Below are positions 27,294-39,288 of a stretch of DNA of 64,000 nucleotides, piece by piece. Under the pieces are notes generated by a model. It searched no databases and had not been told where the DNA came from. It worked only from the letters and a program-made list of their open reading frames with translations. The stretch's first letter is position 1; every line of letters begins with the position of its first letter. Made by a program: the position numbers and the translations under genes. The stretch comes from Oceanospirillales bacterium (GTDB lineage: Bacteria > Pseudomonadota > Gammaproteobacteria > Pseudomonadales > Balneatricaceae): the NCBI GenBank assembly GCA_018223185.1, contig JAAEYW010000005.1:162882-226881 (forward strand), given 5' to 3'.

Positions 27294-27779
27294 GCCGCAC
27301 TTAGGACAAACCTCCAGCCGTGTGGTGCTGGTATGAGTCACCTGTTCACCACAGTCAACACAGACAAAGGTGCCTGCAGCCGCTGTATCACCGGCTGCAT
27401 AGTTGTCCTCACCTTCAGCCAGGCGCTGTTCAAGCTCAGTAATCCCGATACGGGTGCGATCTGCCAGATCCATCAGTTGTCGGGCGACAGTCTGCTCGAG
27501 CACATTCAGATCAAAATTCAGCCAGGCAGCGATTCCCTCTCCGGTCTCATGAGCATAATACCCGAGCTGCTTCAGATCCCTTTTCAGGTAAGCACTGAGC
27601 AGATCCATCTCATCCCGGGTCATCTCTTCGGCCGCCAGTTCCAGCTCAACCGCCTCTTCAATTTTTTCCTGCAGATAATCCCAGGAACGGTGTTCTGCAG
27701 ATTCCAGGTCCTTACGCAACCGGCTTAGTACCCGATCATATTGAGCACTACGATCTTTACCACTGCTATTGTTGCTCAT
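27237..27779 (-). CDS. YbeL-like zinc-ribbon protein (DUF1451)
   Basis: 180 residues. A mainly helical, charged N-terminal part (RLRKDLESAEHRSWDYLQEKIEEAVELE) is followed by a C-terminal zinc ribbon with CVDCGE and CPKCGS. The family matches E. coli YbeL, which also neighbours leuS. GGAG lies six bases before the ATG at 27779; an in-frame TTG at 27791 is less likely. Its coding end overlaps lnt by 57 bases tail-to-tail, and the overlap covers the residues after the zinc ribbon. Function unknown. Confidence 0.85.
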   Translation of the reverse strand: MSNNSSGKDRSAQYDRVLSRLRKDLESAEHRSWDYLQEKIEEAVELELAAEEMTRDEMDLLSAYLKRDLKQLGYYAHETGEGIAAWLNFDLNVLEQTVARQLMDLADRTRIGITELEQRLAEGEDNYAAGDTAAAGTFVCVDCGEQVTHTSTTRLEVCPKCGSETFTRLSAPWSGEETEQ

Positions 27780-27801
27780 ATCCATCTCCAAAGCCGACTA
27801 A

Positions 27802-30495
<2,694 letters not shown>

Positions 30496-30505
30496 GGGGT
30501 CCGGG

Positions 30506-31012
30506 ATGACGCGCTGCCAGAACCGTTTTTCAGCTACGCTACTGCTGCTATGCTGCCTGTTACTGTCTGCCTGCGGGTTCCACCTGCGCGGCAGTGCAGA
30601 TATTGCCGAGCCGCTACGACAGCTGACGCTGATTACACCTGAGCGCTCCCGCAGTCAGCTTGAGCCGGTACTGCGCCGGCAGCTGGAAGCCAATGGTGTG
30701 ATCCTTAACAGCGGTTCCGGCTATACGTTACAGATTACCTCAGAATCCCGCAGTCGCCGTGAGGCAACGCTGGGGGCCAATGCGGATATTGACGAATATG
30801 AGCTGACGACAAAAGTCAGCTTTGAAGTCAAAGATCCACAGGGTAATCCTGTTCTTCAACGTAAGATCCTTGCCGAACGCACCTATGATTACGACTCCGA
30901 TAAAGAGACTGCAAGCAGCGCTCAGGAAGCACAACTGTATATCGAGATGGATCAACAACTGGCAAACCAGATTCTGCGTTTCTACGCCAATCTGAAACCT
31001 GCGACACCTTAG
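30506..31012 (+). CDS. lptE: LPS-assembly lipoprotein LptE
   Basis: Outer-membrane lipoprotein that plugs the LptD barrel and helps insert lipopolysaccharide. 168 residues. Signal peptide with lipobox LLSACGF (Cys near residue 22), followed by FHLRGSADI, the typical LptE opening. AAGGGG overlapping the leuS stop lies six bases before the ATG; an in-frame TTG at 30485 inside leuS is rejected. holA starts seven bases downstream. Confidence 0.93.
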   Translation: MTRCQNRFSATLLLLCCLLLSACGFHLRGSADIAEPLRQLTLITPERSRSQLEPVLRRQLEANGVILNSGSGYTLQITSESRSRREATLGANADIDEYELTTKVSFEVKDPQGNPVLQRKILAERTYDYDSDKETASSAQEAQLYIEMDQQLANQILRFYANLKPATP

Positions 31013-31018
31013 ACCACT

Positions 31019-32038
31019 ATGAAGATAAAACCGGAGCAGCTTGCCAACAAACTCGGGCCGCAACCGGCTCCGGTTTATCTGATCACCGGCGACGAAACGC
31101 TGCTCATCGAAGAAAGCTGCGATCTGCTGCGCCAACACCTCAATTCAGTCGGCTTCACCGAGCGGGAAACCCTCCATGTCGAGGGCGGATTCAAGTGGGA
31201 ATATCTGCTCGAGTGCGCCAACGCCCTTTCGCTGTTTGCCGAACAGAAAATCATTGAGCTGCGTCTGGGTGGTCATAAACCCAATAAACAGGCCAGCGAT
31301 ATTCTTCAGGAATACCTGAAACGACCCGCCGAAGACAATGTGCTACTGATTATTGCTAATAAACTCGACGGTACGACAAAGAAAAGCGCCTGGTTAAAAG
31401 CAATTGATCAGCAGGGAATTATTGTTGAGATCTGGCCGGTAGAGCTGCAACAGCTTCCCGGCTGGATCAACAACCGTGCGCACCAGATCGGTCTGACCCT
31501 TGAAAATGATGCGGTTCAGTTGCTCTGTGAGCGGATTGAAGGCAACCTTCTGGCAGCTAAGCAGGAGCTGGATAAACTCAATCTGCTCTATGCCGGACAG
31601 ACAGTCAGCGCGGAGATGGTGATGGACAGTGTCTCCGACAGCTCCCGTTACGACATCTATGGCCTGACAGAAGCGGCCATCCAGCAGCAGATACCCCGTT
31701 GCAATAAGATTATTGAGGTCCTCAGACAGGAGGGTACCGAAGCCTCCGTCGCACTGTGGGCTATCACCCGGGAGATCCGCTCGCTGATCGCTATCCAGAA
31801 CGGCCTGCAAAAAGGCACTCCGTTAGACACCATCTGTCAGCGAGAACGAATCTGGGGCAACCGGAAAAATCAGATGCGCAATGCGGCTAACCGATTTACT
31901 GCCGACAGTCTCAACAGAATGCTCAGCCGCTGCGCAGAGGCCGATGCACAGATCAAAGGCGCCCTGGGCGATCCCTGGCTGACACTGACAGGAATAACCC
32001 TCCAGCTTGCCGGAGTCGAACTGAACTTAGACCGCTAA
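31019..32038 (+). CDS. holA: DNA polymerase III delta subunit
   Basis: Clamp-loader subunit that opens the beta ring. 339 residues (E. coli 343). N-terminal degenerate AAA+ domain PVYLITGDETLLIEE, then RYDIYGLTEAAIQQQ and the C-terminal helical collar region. The window therefore holds delta and the probable psi subunit of the same complex. Last gene of the rightward block; a terminator follows. Confidence 0.95.
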   Translation: MKIKPEQLANKLGPQPAPVYLITGDETLLIEESCDLLRQHLNSVGFTERETLHVEGGFKWEYLLECANALSLFAEQKIIELRLGGHKPNKQASDILQEYLKRPAEDNVLLIIANKLDGTTKKSAWLKAIDQQGIIVEIWPVELQQLPGWINNRAHQIGLTLENDAVQLLCERIEGNLLAAKQELDKLNLLYAGQTVSAEMVMDSVSDSSRYDIYGLTEAAIQQQIPRCNKIIEVLRQEGTEASVALWAITREIRSLIAIQNGLQKGTPLDTICQRERIWGNRKNQMRNAANRFTADSLNRMLSRCAEADAQIKGALGDPWLTLTGITLQLAGVELNLDR

Positions 32039-32170
32039 GAGCAGAACAACCTTTCGGGGCGGGTAGGAGCGGCATCTTGCCGCGATTTTATACCTTCCAC
32101 TGAATTATCAAGATAAGATTTAGCTGCCCCCGGATTACTGAAAAAACCAACCCGGTAACAAGCCTCAAAA

Positions 32171-32198
32171 AAGAGAGCACAGGCTCTCTTCTTTTGCT
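32171..32198 (+). terminator. Terminator downstream of holA
   Basis: Perfect 8-bp stem AAGAGAGC / GCTCTCTT with a four-base loop, followed by a T-rich stretch CTTTTGCTTTTT. It lies about 130 bases after the holA stop and ends the leuS-lptE-holA transcript. Confidence 0.65.
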
Positions 32199-32209
32199 TT
32201 TTCGAGCAA

Positions 32210-32252
32210 GGAAAACGAAGCTTTCCGTTCTGCCGCGAAGCGGCGTTCTAGC
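32210..32252 (-). repeat. REP-like double-hairpin element, copy B
   Basis: On the minus strand: GCTAGAAC, then hairpin GCCGC-TTC-GCGGC (32244-32232), a 5-base spacer, then hairpin GGAAAGC-TTC-GTTTTCC (32226-32210, one G-T pair). It has the same architecture as copy A at 9968-10021. Its left end touches the holA terminator region and its right end abuts the OsmC gene stop. Confidence 0.65.
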
Positions 32253-32255
32253 AAC

Positions 32256-32693
32256 TTAAACAAGATCATGTGTCACTTCGGTTTGCAGCGCAATATTGTC
32301 ATCCAGCGGACAGCGATGGCAAACCTCTTCAAAGAACTTCTGCTTCTCTTCTTCGCTCAGGTCAGCGTCGATTTTTGCTCTGACAGTGATGGTCTGAAAA
32401 CCGACCCGGTCATCCGTGGGTTTACCCAGCAGTCCGGCTGGATTCATGGTGCCATCAACATCGATATCGATAGAGCGCATCTCTATTTTTTGCTGAGTTG
32501 CAGCGATACGCGCGATGCTGGCGATACAGCCGCCCAGCGAGAAGAGAAAGAACTCCAGCGGGGTTGGGCCCTCATCAGTACCGCCAGCCTGTTTTGGCTG
32601 ATCGATGGTGACTTTGTGACCACGAATATCGGCATGTACCTGACAGCCCTCATTCATTGAGGTAGAAACAGAGATAACTTTGTTGGCAGACAT
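32256..32693 (-). CDS. OsmC family protein
   Basis: 145 residues. The two redox cysteines of OsmC/Ohr peroxidases are present in SLGGCIASIAR and EEVCHRCPLDDNI, and GPTPLEFFLFSLGGC is typical of the OsmC/YhfA group. Likely reduces organic hydroperoxides in the cytoplasm; an Ohr-type assignment is not supported by the sequence around the second Cys. AAGG lies eight bases before the ATG at 32693; an in-frame GTG at 32702 is less likely. Monocistronic. Confidence 0.88.
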   Translation of the reverse strand: MSANKVISVSTSMNEGCQVHADIRGHKVTIDQPKQAGGTDEGPTPLEFFLFSLGGCIASIARIAATQQKIEMRSIDIDVDGTMNPAGLLGKPTDDRVGFQTITVRAKIDADLSEEEKQKFFEEVCHRCPLDDNIALQTEVTHDLV

Positions 32694-32810
32694 AACACTC
32701 ACCTTAAACTAACGCTATATAAGAAAACTCTAATATAGATATTATGCACAACCGGAGGCGTAAGATAAAGACTAAAACAGTCGGTAAAGGAAGTTTAATG
32801 TCGGAGAGTG

Positions 32811-33674
32811 TCAGGAACTTCGGAGCTTGCGTACAGGCAAAAAATACTCCGACACAAACACCAGCAGCGCGGTAAAAGCGATCACTTTCGCAAACAGCTG
32901 CGCCTGTGGATAACCACCCGTATGTCCGGACATAATCATCAAATCGGCTACCAGCAGCAGAAACAGAATAAACAGATGCATCGGCCAGCGGAAACCTATC
33001 GGGGACAGACGTGCAGTTTTTACTGCGGCGACGGTGATCAGCATACCCAGCGCACCGCCAACCAGAACATCGACTGGCCAGTGTGCCGCCACCATCACCC
33101 GGCTCAGGCCAATCAGACCACCTAACAGCAGCAGCCCACGACGCAGCTGCCGATCATTGAAGAAATAATAAGCTACCGAGACAAAAGCAAAAGCGGTGAA
33201 GGAGTGACCCGAGGGAAAGCTGCCGTTTCTGAGCGCATTACCCACCAGGTTATAATCACCGGCGAATAGTGCCACAGGCGGGCGGTCAGCTGCGAACAGT
33301 GTTTTCAGACCATGGGTGGCCAGCGTGCCATAGATTGCTGCAATAAAAAGCACCCAGAGCAGTTCAGGCTTACGCCGTGCAACTAACAGTGCCAGCGTCA
33401 GAACAAACGTGGTATCCCCCATAAATGTAACTATCTGCCAGAACGTTGCAGGCAATCGCGGGGTGAACTGATTCAACAGATGAAACGCACCATGATATCC
33501 GGCAATTAGCCAGAGTAACAACGCCCCACCCAGTAAAACCAGGGCCAGCTGCGTTAACCGCTTCAGCGCCTGGGGGTCATACTGATCATTAAAAAGCTGC
33601 TGCGAATGGTTCAGTCGGGCAGGCAGATCCGCAACGATAAAACAGGCTTTAATTTGTGACAACAGGTTCTGCAT
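32811..33674 (-). CDS. PAP2-family membrane phosphatase
   Basis: About 287 residues, six membrane segments. The three phosphatase motifs are complete: KTLFAADRPP, FPSGHSFTAFAF and SRVMVAAHWPVDVLVG. Such enzymes dephosphorylate lipid phosphates, for example undecaprenyl diphosphate, or lipid A in the LpxE group. It is the last gene of a minus-strand locus with an ArnT-like and an ArnC-like glycosyltransferase, whose 3' end it overlaps by 26 bases, so a role in recycling or trimming the lipid carrier or lipid A of that pathway is inferred. The frame runs back to 33770, but the start at 33674 is chosen to limit the overlap. Confidence 0.87.
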   Translation of the reverse strand: MQNLLSQIKACFIVADLPARLNHSQQLFNDQYDPQALKRLTQLALVLLGGALLLWLIAGYHGAFHLLNQFTPRLPATFWQIVTFMGDTTFVLTLALLVARRKPELLWVLFIAAIYGTLATHGLKTLFAADRPPVALFAGDYNLVGNALRNGSFPSGHSFTAFAFVSVAYYFFNDRQLRRGLLLLGGLIGLSRVMVAAHWPVDVLVGGALGMLITVAAVKTARLSPIGFRWPMHLFILFLLLVADLMIMSGHTGGYPQAQLFAKVIAFTALLVFVSEYFLPVRKLRSS

Positions 33675-35250
33675 CACGCCACTCCACCAGTCTGATACCA
33701 CCTTTACTGAACAGCAGGTCGAATACCGCATCAGGGTTTCGCTGCTGCAATTTAAGCAGATTATCCGCATCCGTAAAGATCACCTCGCCCGGTTCTGGCG
33801 ACCGGTCCTGCGGAGTAATTGCATCCCGGTAAACGCTGAAAGTAGGCCGGTGCACCCCGTAGGCAATCACTGATTTATCGCTCAGCTGCCTGGCGATAAT
33901 GGCAGCTTCCTGGACCGGCTGCTGCTGCAACCCGGCCATCACCTGGATAAAGAAGGTGAAAACAAACAGTGTCTGAATAAAGCCGATAGCCACAAACTTA
34001 GCCGGCGTCTCCAGCCTTGAACTCAACATCAGAGCCAGTGTCAGCAACAGCGCCACTACACTCGCCATAATGTAGGTCAGTCCGACAACATCCCAGACCC
34101 GCGCCAGCATCTCCTGATCATAGAGCTTGTGGGTAATGCCCGCGGCAGCTTCAAGAATCCAGGGCAGTGCCAGCATCAGCACGAAAAACAGTAAAGGAAA
34201 CATCAGCCCCCAGGCACGGAACACACGCTCCCGGTAATGGGCAAACAGCATCAGCAAACCACTGATACCGTACACCACATAATGCGGCAGCTGAGTACCG
34301 GAGAAGGAAACCAGAGCAAAAACCACACCCAGCCATATCATGATATAAAGCGTAAGTGAGTCCTTACATAGTTCACGCAGATTGCGCAACAGGGTAAACA
34401 GCGCTGAGCTGAATGGCAACAATACCAGCGGCAGCGCAATCAGATAATATCCGATGTTACCGCCATGACCTTCGCGGGTATCACTGAAACGCTTCAGATT
34501 GTGATCCAGCAGGAATCCCTGAAAGAATCCGATCCCCTGATCCTGATAGACCAGCCATAACCAGGGGGTAAGAATGACTAACAACAGTGCCCAGCCCGGC
34601 AGGTAAAAGATCGCTGCCAGCCAGCGCCGCCACTCGCCCTGCACGAGATAAAAGATCCCGCTCACCAACAAGGGTACCAGCACAGCCACAGGACCTTTTG
34701 CCAACAAACCCAGCGCCATCCACAAATAGACCCGCAGCAGTATCGAACGTCCGGGATTCTGCCAGTGACGCCACATATCCAGCAACGTCAGGGTAAGAAA
34801 CAGGTTAAGCCAGGCATCGGCAATAGCGGCCTTACCAATAATCCCTATCCAGAGAGTATTGGCCATGATCAGAACCGTATAGAGCGCGGTTGTCCGGTTC
34901 CACTGCTGACAGGCAAAACGATAACAGACCAGCACCCAGCAACTGGCAGCTATCGCAGAGGGTAGCCGCAGGGAAAACTCACTGAGATCGAATAAAGAGA
35001 CACTGAGTGCCTGAAACCAATAGCTCAGTATAGGCTTGTCGTAACGGGGTTCACCATCCAGATAGGTGGCGGCAAAGTTACTGTTCGCCAGCATCTCCCG
35101 GGTTGCTTCCGAAAAAGCCCCCTCATCAAGATCGAAGAGAGGGAAGCCCCAGATATTCCAGAAGAATGCCACAAAGAGTGTGGCAAACAGCAAGCCGTAA
35201 TGAATAAGATTACTTTGGCGCAGAGTCGGCGTCATGCGCAATAGTCTCAT
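33649..35250 (-). CDS. ArnT-like (GT83/PMT-type) membrane glycosyltransferase
   Basis: 533 residues, about eleven or twelve membrane segments. The first periplasmic loop has the catalytic pattern GFPLFDLDEGAFSEATREML, with the Asp-Glu pair of ArnT/PMT enzymes, and LDGEPRYDKPILSYW. These enzymes move a sugar from a polyprenyl phosphate to an acceptor such as lipid A on the periplasmic face. No aminoarabinose synthesis genes (arnA, arnB, arnD) are near, so the sugar and acceptor are unknown. Start at 35250 or 35235; either overlaps the upstream GT2 gene (41 or 26 bases). Confidence 0.85.
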   Translation of the reverse strand: MRLLRMTPTLRQSNLIHYGLLFATLFVAFFWNIWGFPLFDLDEGAFSEATREMLANSNFAATYLDGEPRYDKPILSYWFQALSVSLFDLSEFSLRLPSAIAASCWVLVCYRFACQQWNRTTALYTVLIMANTLWIGIIGKAAIADAWLNLFLTLTLLDMWRHWQNPGRSILLRVYLWMALGLLAKGPVAVLVPLLVSGIFYLVQGEWRRWLAAIFYLPGWALLLVILTPWLWLVYQDQGIGFFQGFLLDHNLKRFSDTREGHGGNIGYYLIALPLVLLPFSSALFTLLRNLRELCKDSLTLYIMIWLGVVFALVSFSGTQLPHYVVYGISGLLMLFAHYRERVFRAWGLMFPLLFFVLMLALPWILEAAAGITHKLYDQEMLARVWDVVGLTYIMASVVALLLTLALMLSSRLETPAKFVAIGFIQTLFVFTFFIQVMAGLQQQPVQEAAIIARQLSDKSVIAYGVHRPTFSVYRDAITPQDRSPEPGEVIFTDADNLLKLQQRNPDAVFDLLFSKGGIRLVEWRDAEPVVTN

Positions 35251-36244
35251 CCGTTACGTCAGGCTGAGGAGCATACCAGCGCCCTTCCTGATCTTCATTC
35301 AGTTTTTCCCGCAGGACATAACCACGGGTATTAGAGGTCTCAAAAAAGATCCGCGACATCATCTCGGCCAGTACGCCGGTGGTGATGAACTGCAATGAAA
35401 CCACCAGCAGGAAGATACCGATCATAAACAGTGGCCGGTTTCCGATATCCTCCCCGAGGAACAGTTTAACCGCCATCAGCCAGGTCATAATCAATGAACC
35501 CAGCACACCCATGCCGAGCCCCAGGTAACCAAAAAAGTGTCCCGGACGAGCTTTGAATTTGAGGAAGAAGAACACCACCAACAGATCAAGGATAACCCGG
35601 AAAGTGCGTGACAAACCGTATTTTGACTCGCCAAACTGGCGGGCATGGTGTTCAACCACGGTCTCTCCAATCCGTGATGGCTTAGTCACAGAGGCCACCC
35701 AGACAGGAATAAAACGGTGCATCTCACCAAACAGGCGTACCTGCTTGATGACACTGGCACGATATACTTTAAGACTACAGCCATAGTCATGCAGACGCAC
35801 GCTGGTGACCTTGGCAATCAGACGATTTGCCTGACGGGAGAAGAACTTACGGGTCGACTCATCTTCCCGCTGTTTACGCCAGCCCTGCAACATATCCAGG
35901 TCACGCTCTTCCATCTCAACGATCATCCGCTGAATATCAGCAGGATCGTTTTGCAGATCACCATCCATAGTGACGATAATTTCACCACGGGCCGCATCAA
36001 TACCGGCCTGCATCGCTGCAGTCTGACCAAAGTTACGCTGCAGTTCGACCACCCGCAGATGATCACCCCACTGCTCCTGAGCCTCATAAAGGCGTGCAAC
36101 CGTGTTATCAGGACTACCATCATCGACGCAGATAAGTTCCCACTTCCCGGCATAATCACTGAGGCACTCGTGCACCCGCTCAACCAGCGGAAATACACAA
36201 TCCTCTTCTTTATACATCGGTACGACGATCGATAATGATTTCAT
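35210..36244 (-). CDS. GT2 polyprenyl-phosphate glycosyltransferase (ArnC/GtrB-like)
   Basis: 344 residues. The N-terminal GT-A domain has VVPMYKEEDCV, CVDDGSPDNT, RNFGQTAAMQAGID and the metal motif TMDGDLQNDP. Two C-terminal membrane segments follow (about 233-300), and the ending is typical of ArnC/GtrB/dolichol-phosphate-mannose synthase-like enzymes. It should charge undecaprenyl phosphate with a sugar at the cytoplasmic face, making the donor for the ArnT-like enzyme whose gene overlaps it. The donor nucleotide sugar is unknown. Confidence 0.88.
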   Translation of the reverse strand: MKSLSIVVPMYKEEDCVFPLVERVHECLSDYAGKWELICVDDGSPDNTVARLYEAQEQWGDHLRVVELQRNFGQTAAMQAGIDAARGEIIVTMDGDLQNDPADIQRMIVEMEERDLDMLQGWRKQREDESTRKFFSRQANRLIAKVTSVRLHDYGCSLKVYRASVIKQVRLFGEMHRFIPVWVASVTKPSRIGETVVEHHARQFGESKYGLSRTFRVILDLLVVFFFLKFKARPGHFFGYLGLGMGVLGSLIMTWLMAVKLFLGEDIGNRPLFMIGIFLLVVSLQFITTGVLAEMMSRIFFETSNTRGYVLREKLNEDQEGRWYAPQPDVTDETIAHDADSAPK

Positions 36245-36377
36245 AAATTATCCGGATTCAGGTCATTAAAAATAGTATGCGGACTCTATCACAAAGCCCT
36301 TTTGATATGAAGGTAAAGCCCTCTGACACAGACCGGGCCCGAATAGCGCCAATGCCGACTCAGCGGGCCTTTCCCGC

Positions 36378-37313
36378 CTATTCAGTTTCTGCCTGTAACG
36401 CCTCTTCCCGACAGAAAACTTTGTCCACCAGCCAGCCTGTTCCAAAGGCAACAAAAGACATCAGCAGCAAAAACAGGTGCAACTGTACCGCGACTTTCAG
36501 CAGTGCAGTGGTATCAATCGCATAGAACTTTCCAGCCAGCACGAAGGCCGCCTCAAAGGTCCCCGAACCGGCCACTCCGTGAATCGGTAAAATAGACGAA
36601 AGATCGGCTACCGCCACACTGGTCACCGCCTGCACCAGTGTCAGCTGAGACAGCTGCATTACCACGCCAAGAAACGCCAGCAACTTAGTCAGCCAGACCG
36701 CATAAGTGGTAAGGACAATTGCAGCATAATGTCCTCCACGGGTCGGCAAAACAGCGAACGTCTGCGCCAGCCTGACCAGCTTCGGATTGCTGAAACGTCC
36801 CAGCAACCAAACCACTACACGCTTACCCCGGTCAAACAGCAGTAAACCTGTGACCGTAACCAATGCCAGGCCGATAGCGGCAACAGGGTTAAACTGCCAC
36901 ACGGCCAGAACACCAGCAACGGACAACAGCGCCATCAGATCCAACAGACGATAGAGCAACAGGTGAGAGGAAGAGCTCATCAGTCCAATACCAAAATAGC
37001 GCTTGATCAATACCGGAAAAGCCACCTCACCAGTGCGCATCGGAAGCAGGTTATTGAGCAAGTTATGATTGGTACTGAGATAAAACATCTTCGGATAACG
37101 GGCAGCAGGCAGCTCAAAACTGATTTTGATGCGCAACGCCCGTAAAGCATTACTACTGAGCGACAGGAGTGCCAGCAGTACCAGAGTCCCCGTTGAAAAA
37201 CCCTGCCACGAAGTCAGCAGGCTATACCAGCCGATTTTATACTCCACCACCGCCAGGGTGATTACCAGAATCACCACCGACAGCAGTAGTTTAAGCAGTT
37301 GTGCGCGCCGCAT
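36378..37313 (-). CDS. YbhN/UPF0104-type (LPG synthase transmembrane-like) integral membrane protein
   Basis: 311 residues with about eight membrane segments. The family pattern includes FYLSTNHNLLNNLLPMRTGEVAFPVLI and the later ILPIHGVAGSGTFEAAFVL, shared with the membrane part of lysylphosphatidylglycerol synthases and with AglD-type proteins; the aminoacyl-transferase domain is absent. Such proteins occur with glycosyltransferase loci and are suspected lipid flippases or regulators. The ATG shares a base with the lipA stop (TGATG), so its translation is probably coupled to lipA. A short GCGGG / CCCGC dyad follows its stop. Confidence 0.8.
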   Translation of the reverse strand: MRRAQLLKLLLSVVILVITLAVVEYKIGWYSLLTSWQGFSTGTLVLLALLSLSSNALRALRIKISFELPAARYPKMFYLSTNHNLLNNLLPMRTGEVAFPVLIKRYFGIGLMSSSSHLLLYRLLDLMALLSVAGVLAVWQFNPVAAIGLALVTVTGLLLFDRGKRVVVWLLGRFSNPKLVRLAQTFAVLPTRGGHYAAIVLTTYAVWLTKLLAFLGVVMQLSQLTLVQAVTSVAVADLSSILPIHGVAGSGTFEAAFVLAGKFYAIDTTALLKVAVQLHLFLLLMSFVAFGTGWLVDKVFCREEALQAETE

Positions 37314-38317
37314 CAGCTGATTGTTTCACCTTTAGCCTGCAGATCGGCATGATAAGATGACCGCACCAGAGGTCCACTGGCAACCTGAGAGAAGCCCAGT
37401 TCTTTTGCCACCTGTGCATACTCATCAAACTCCTCCGGGGTAACATAGCGGTCAACCGGAAGATGATCGCGGCTTGGCTGCAGATACTGACCGATAGTCA
37501 GCATATCCACATTATGAGCACGCAAATCTTTCAGCACCTCAAAGATCTCCTCTTTGGTTTCACCGACACCCACCATCAGACCCGATTTAGTCCGCACATC
37601 AGGGCAACGCTGCTTATACTTCTGCAGCAGCTCTAATGACCACTGATAATCGGCACCCGGACGAACCTTACGGTAGAGTCGCGGAACGGTTTCCATATTG
37701 TGGTTAAACACATCCGGAGGCGTCTGCTCCAGCACATCCAGCGCAATATCCATACGGCCACGGAAATCAGGCACCAGTGTTTCAACCTGGATCGACGGAA
37801 CCGCCTTACGGGTCTCGGTGATGCAGCGGGCAAAGTGCTCTGCCCCGCCATCGCGCAGATCATCCCGGTCAACCGAGGTGATAACCACGTAGCGCAGCCC
37901 CATATCAGCGATTGCTTCAGCCAGCTCAGCAGGTTCATTTTCAGGCAACGGTTTTGGACGACCGTGGGCAACATCGCAGAATGGACAACGGCGGGTACAG
38001 ATATCCCCCATAATCATGAAGGTCGCCGTACCATGGCTGAAACATTCGCCCAGATTCGGACAACTGGCCTCTTCACAAACTGATGCCAGTTTATGTTTAC
38101 GCAGTTTGTTTTTTATCCCCTGAACTTTAGGGGAAGTGCCCAGCGACACCCGCAGCCACTCAGGCTTGCGCAGAATCTGATCCCGCTCAGTGGGGATCAC
38201 CTTAACCGGGATACGGGACACTTTTTCAGCGCCACGAAGCTTTACGCCGGCTTCGGCACGTTGCGGTCGCTTATCCGCTGACCCGGCCGTTTGCACATTT
38301 TCACTATTTTCAGACAT
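37313..38317 (-). CDS. lipA: Lipoyl synthase
   Basis: Radical-SAM enzyme inserting two sulfurs into protein-bound octanoate. 334 residues. Auxiliary-cluster cysteines in [12 protein letters not shown], radical-SAM cysteines in [14 protein letters not shown], and the C-terminal [10 protein letters not shown] with the Ser ligand. The ATG at 38317 has GGAAGG about five bases upstream and overlaps lipB by eight bases. Shares a base with the start of the YbhN-like gene. Confidence 0.97.
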   Translation of the reverse strand: MSENSENVQTAGSADKRPQRAEAGVKLRGAEKVSRIPVKVIPTERDQILRKPEWLRVSLGTSPKVQGIKNKLRKHKLASVCEEASCPNLGECFSHGTATFMIMGDICTRRCPFCDVAHGRPKPLPENEPAELAEAIADMGLRYVVITSVDRDDLRDGGAEHFARCITETRKAVPSIQVETLVPDFRGRMDIALDVLEQTPPDVFNHNMETVPRLYRKVRPGADYQWSLELLQKYKQRCPDVRTKSGLMVGVGETKEEIFEVLKDLRAHNVDMLTIGQYLQPSRDHLPVDRYVTPEEFDEYAQVAKELGFSQVASGPLVRSSYHADLQAKGETIS

Positions 38318-38990
38318 CTGTACCTTCCAACGAGTTAGCATTGGTGCGCTCGTTATACTCGAGTCTTTTCACCAGTATTTCTGTAAGTGAATCCTTAACG
38401 GATTCCCTGTCGAGAGTCTCGACCAGGTTTTTCAATCGGGTAACTGCCATACCGGCATAACCGCAGGGGTTTATCCGGTTAAAAGGTTCAAGATCCATAT
38501 CCAGATTAAAGGCCAGTCCGTGAAACGAACAACCTTTTCGCACCCGCAATCCCAGCGAGCAGATTTTTGCTTCATTCACATAAACGCCGGGAGCATCGGG
38601 TTTGGCATAGGCTTCAACGCCATACTCTGCCAGCAACGCGACAATGCTGGCTTCCATCCGCGCAACCAGCTCTTTCACGCCAAACTTTTTCCGCCTCAGG
38701 TTAAGCAACAGGTAGACCACCAGCTGGCCCGGTCCGTGATAGGTCACCTGACCACCACGATCAACCTGAACGACGGGAATATCACCGGTACTCAGCAGGT
38801 GTTCCGCATCGCCTGCATGCCCCTGAGTAAATACCGGGTGATGTTCCAGAATCCAGATTTCATCAACCCTATCGGGGTCCCGCGACGCCGTAAATTCCTG
38901 CATCGCCTGCCAGGTGGGAAGATATTCCACCAGCCCCAGATCCCGGACTATTATCTGTTGCGACAACTGTGACTGCTCAGCCAGAGCCAT
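38310..38990 (-). CDS. lipB: Octanoyl-[acyl-carrier-protein] transferase
   Basis: Moves octanoate from acyl carrier protein to lipoyl domains, the step before LipA. 226 residues. Motifs: [27 protein letters not shown], and the Lys/Cys pair in [11 protein letters not shown] and [13 protein letters not shown]. The ATG at 38990 shares a base with the ybeD stop; a GTG one codon upstream is the alternative. Second gene in the ybeD-lipB-lipA chain of overlaps. Confidence 0.97.
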   Translation of the reverse strand: MALAEQSQLSQQIIVRDLGLVEYLPTWQAMQEFTASRDPDRVDEIWILEHHPVFTQGHAGDAEHLLSTGDIPVVQVDRGGQVTYHGPGQLVVYLLLNLRRKKFGVKELVARMEASIVALLAEYGVEAYAKPDAPGVYVNEAKICSLGLRVRKGCSFHGLAFNLDMDLEPFNRINPCGYAGMAVTRLKNLVETLDRESVKDSLTEILVKRLEYNERTNANSLEGTDV

Positions 38991-39271
38991 CACATCACCA
39001 TCTGTACACGGCCGGTGCTGAGAAGATCTTCATGCAAAGCCTTCAGCTGATCGTGACCGGTTGCCGTGATTTTCATACGGATAGAGGTGAAAGTCCCTTT
39101 ACTGCTGCCCTGGATCTCGATTTTAGTGATATCCAGATCAGGTACATGTATACGCACTACGTCAATCACGACGTCCTGAAAGTCCGGCCCATCACGGCCT
39201 ATCACCTTTATCGGATAATCCGGACAGGGGAACTCGATCTTCGGTGCTTCTTGCTCGGTTTGCTGCGACAT
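38990..39271 (-). CDS. ybeD: YbeD (DUF493) family protein
   Basis: 93 residues, an ACT-like ferredoxin-fold protein. The [14 protein letters not shown] opening and [21 protein letters not shown] are characteristic. It is found next to lipB across gammaproteobacteria, and its role is not established. TGATG overlap with lipB. Confidence 0.92.
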   Translation of the reverse strand: MSQQTEQEAPKIEFPCPDYPIKVIGRDGPDFQDVVIDVVRIHVPDLDITKIEIQGSSKGTFTSIRMKITATGHDQLKALHEDLLSTGRVQMVM

Positions 39272-39288
39272 AACTATCTCTCGATCAC

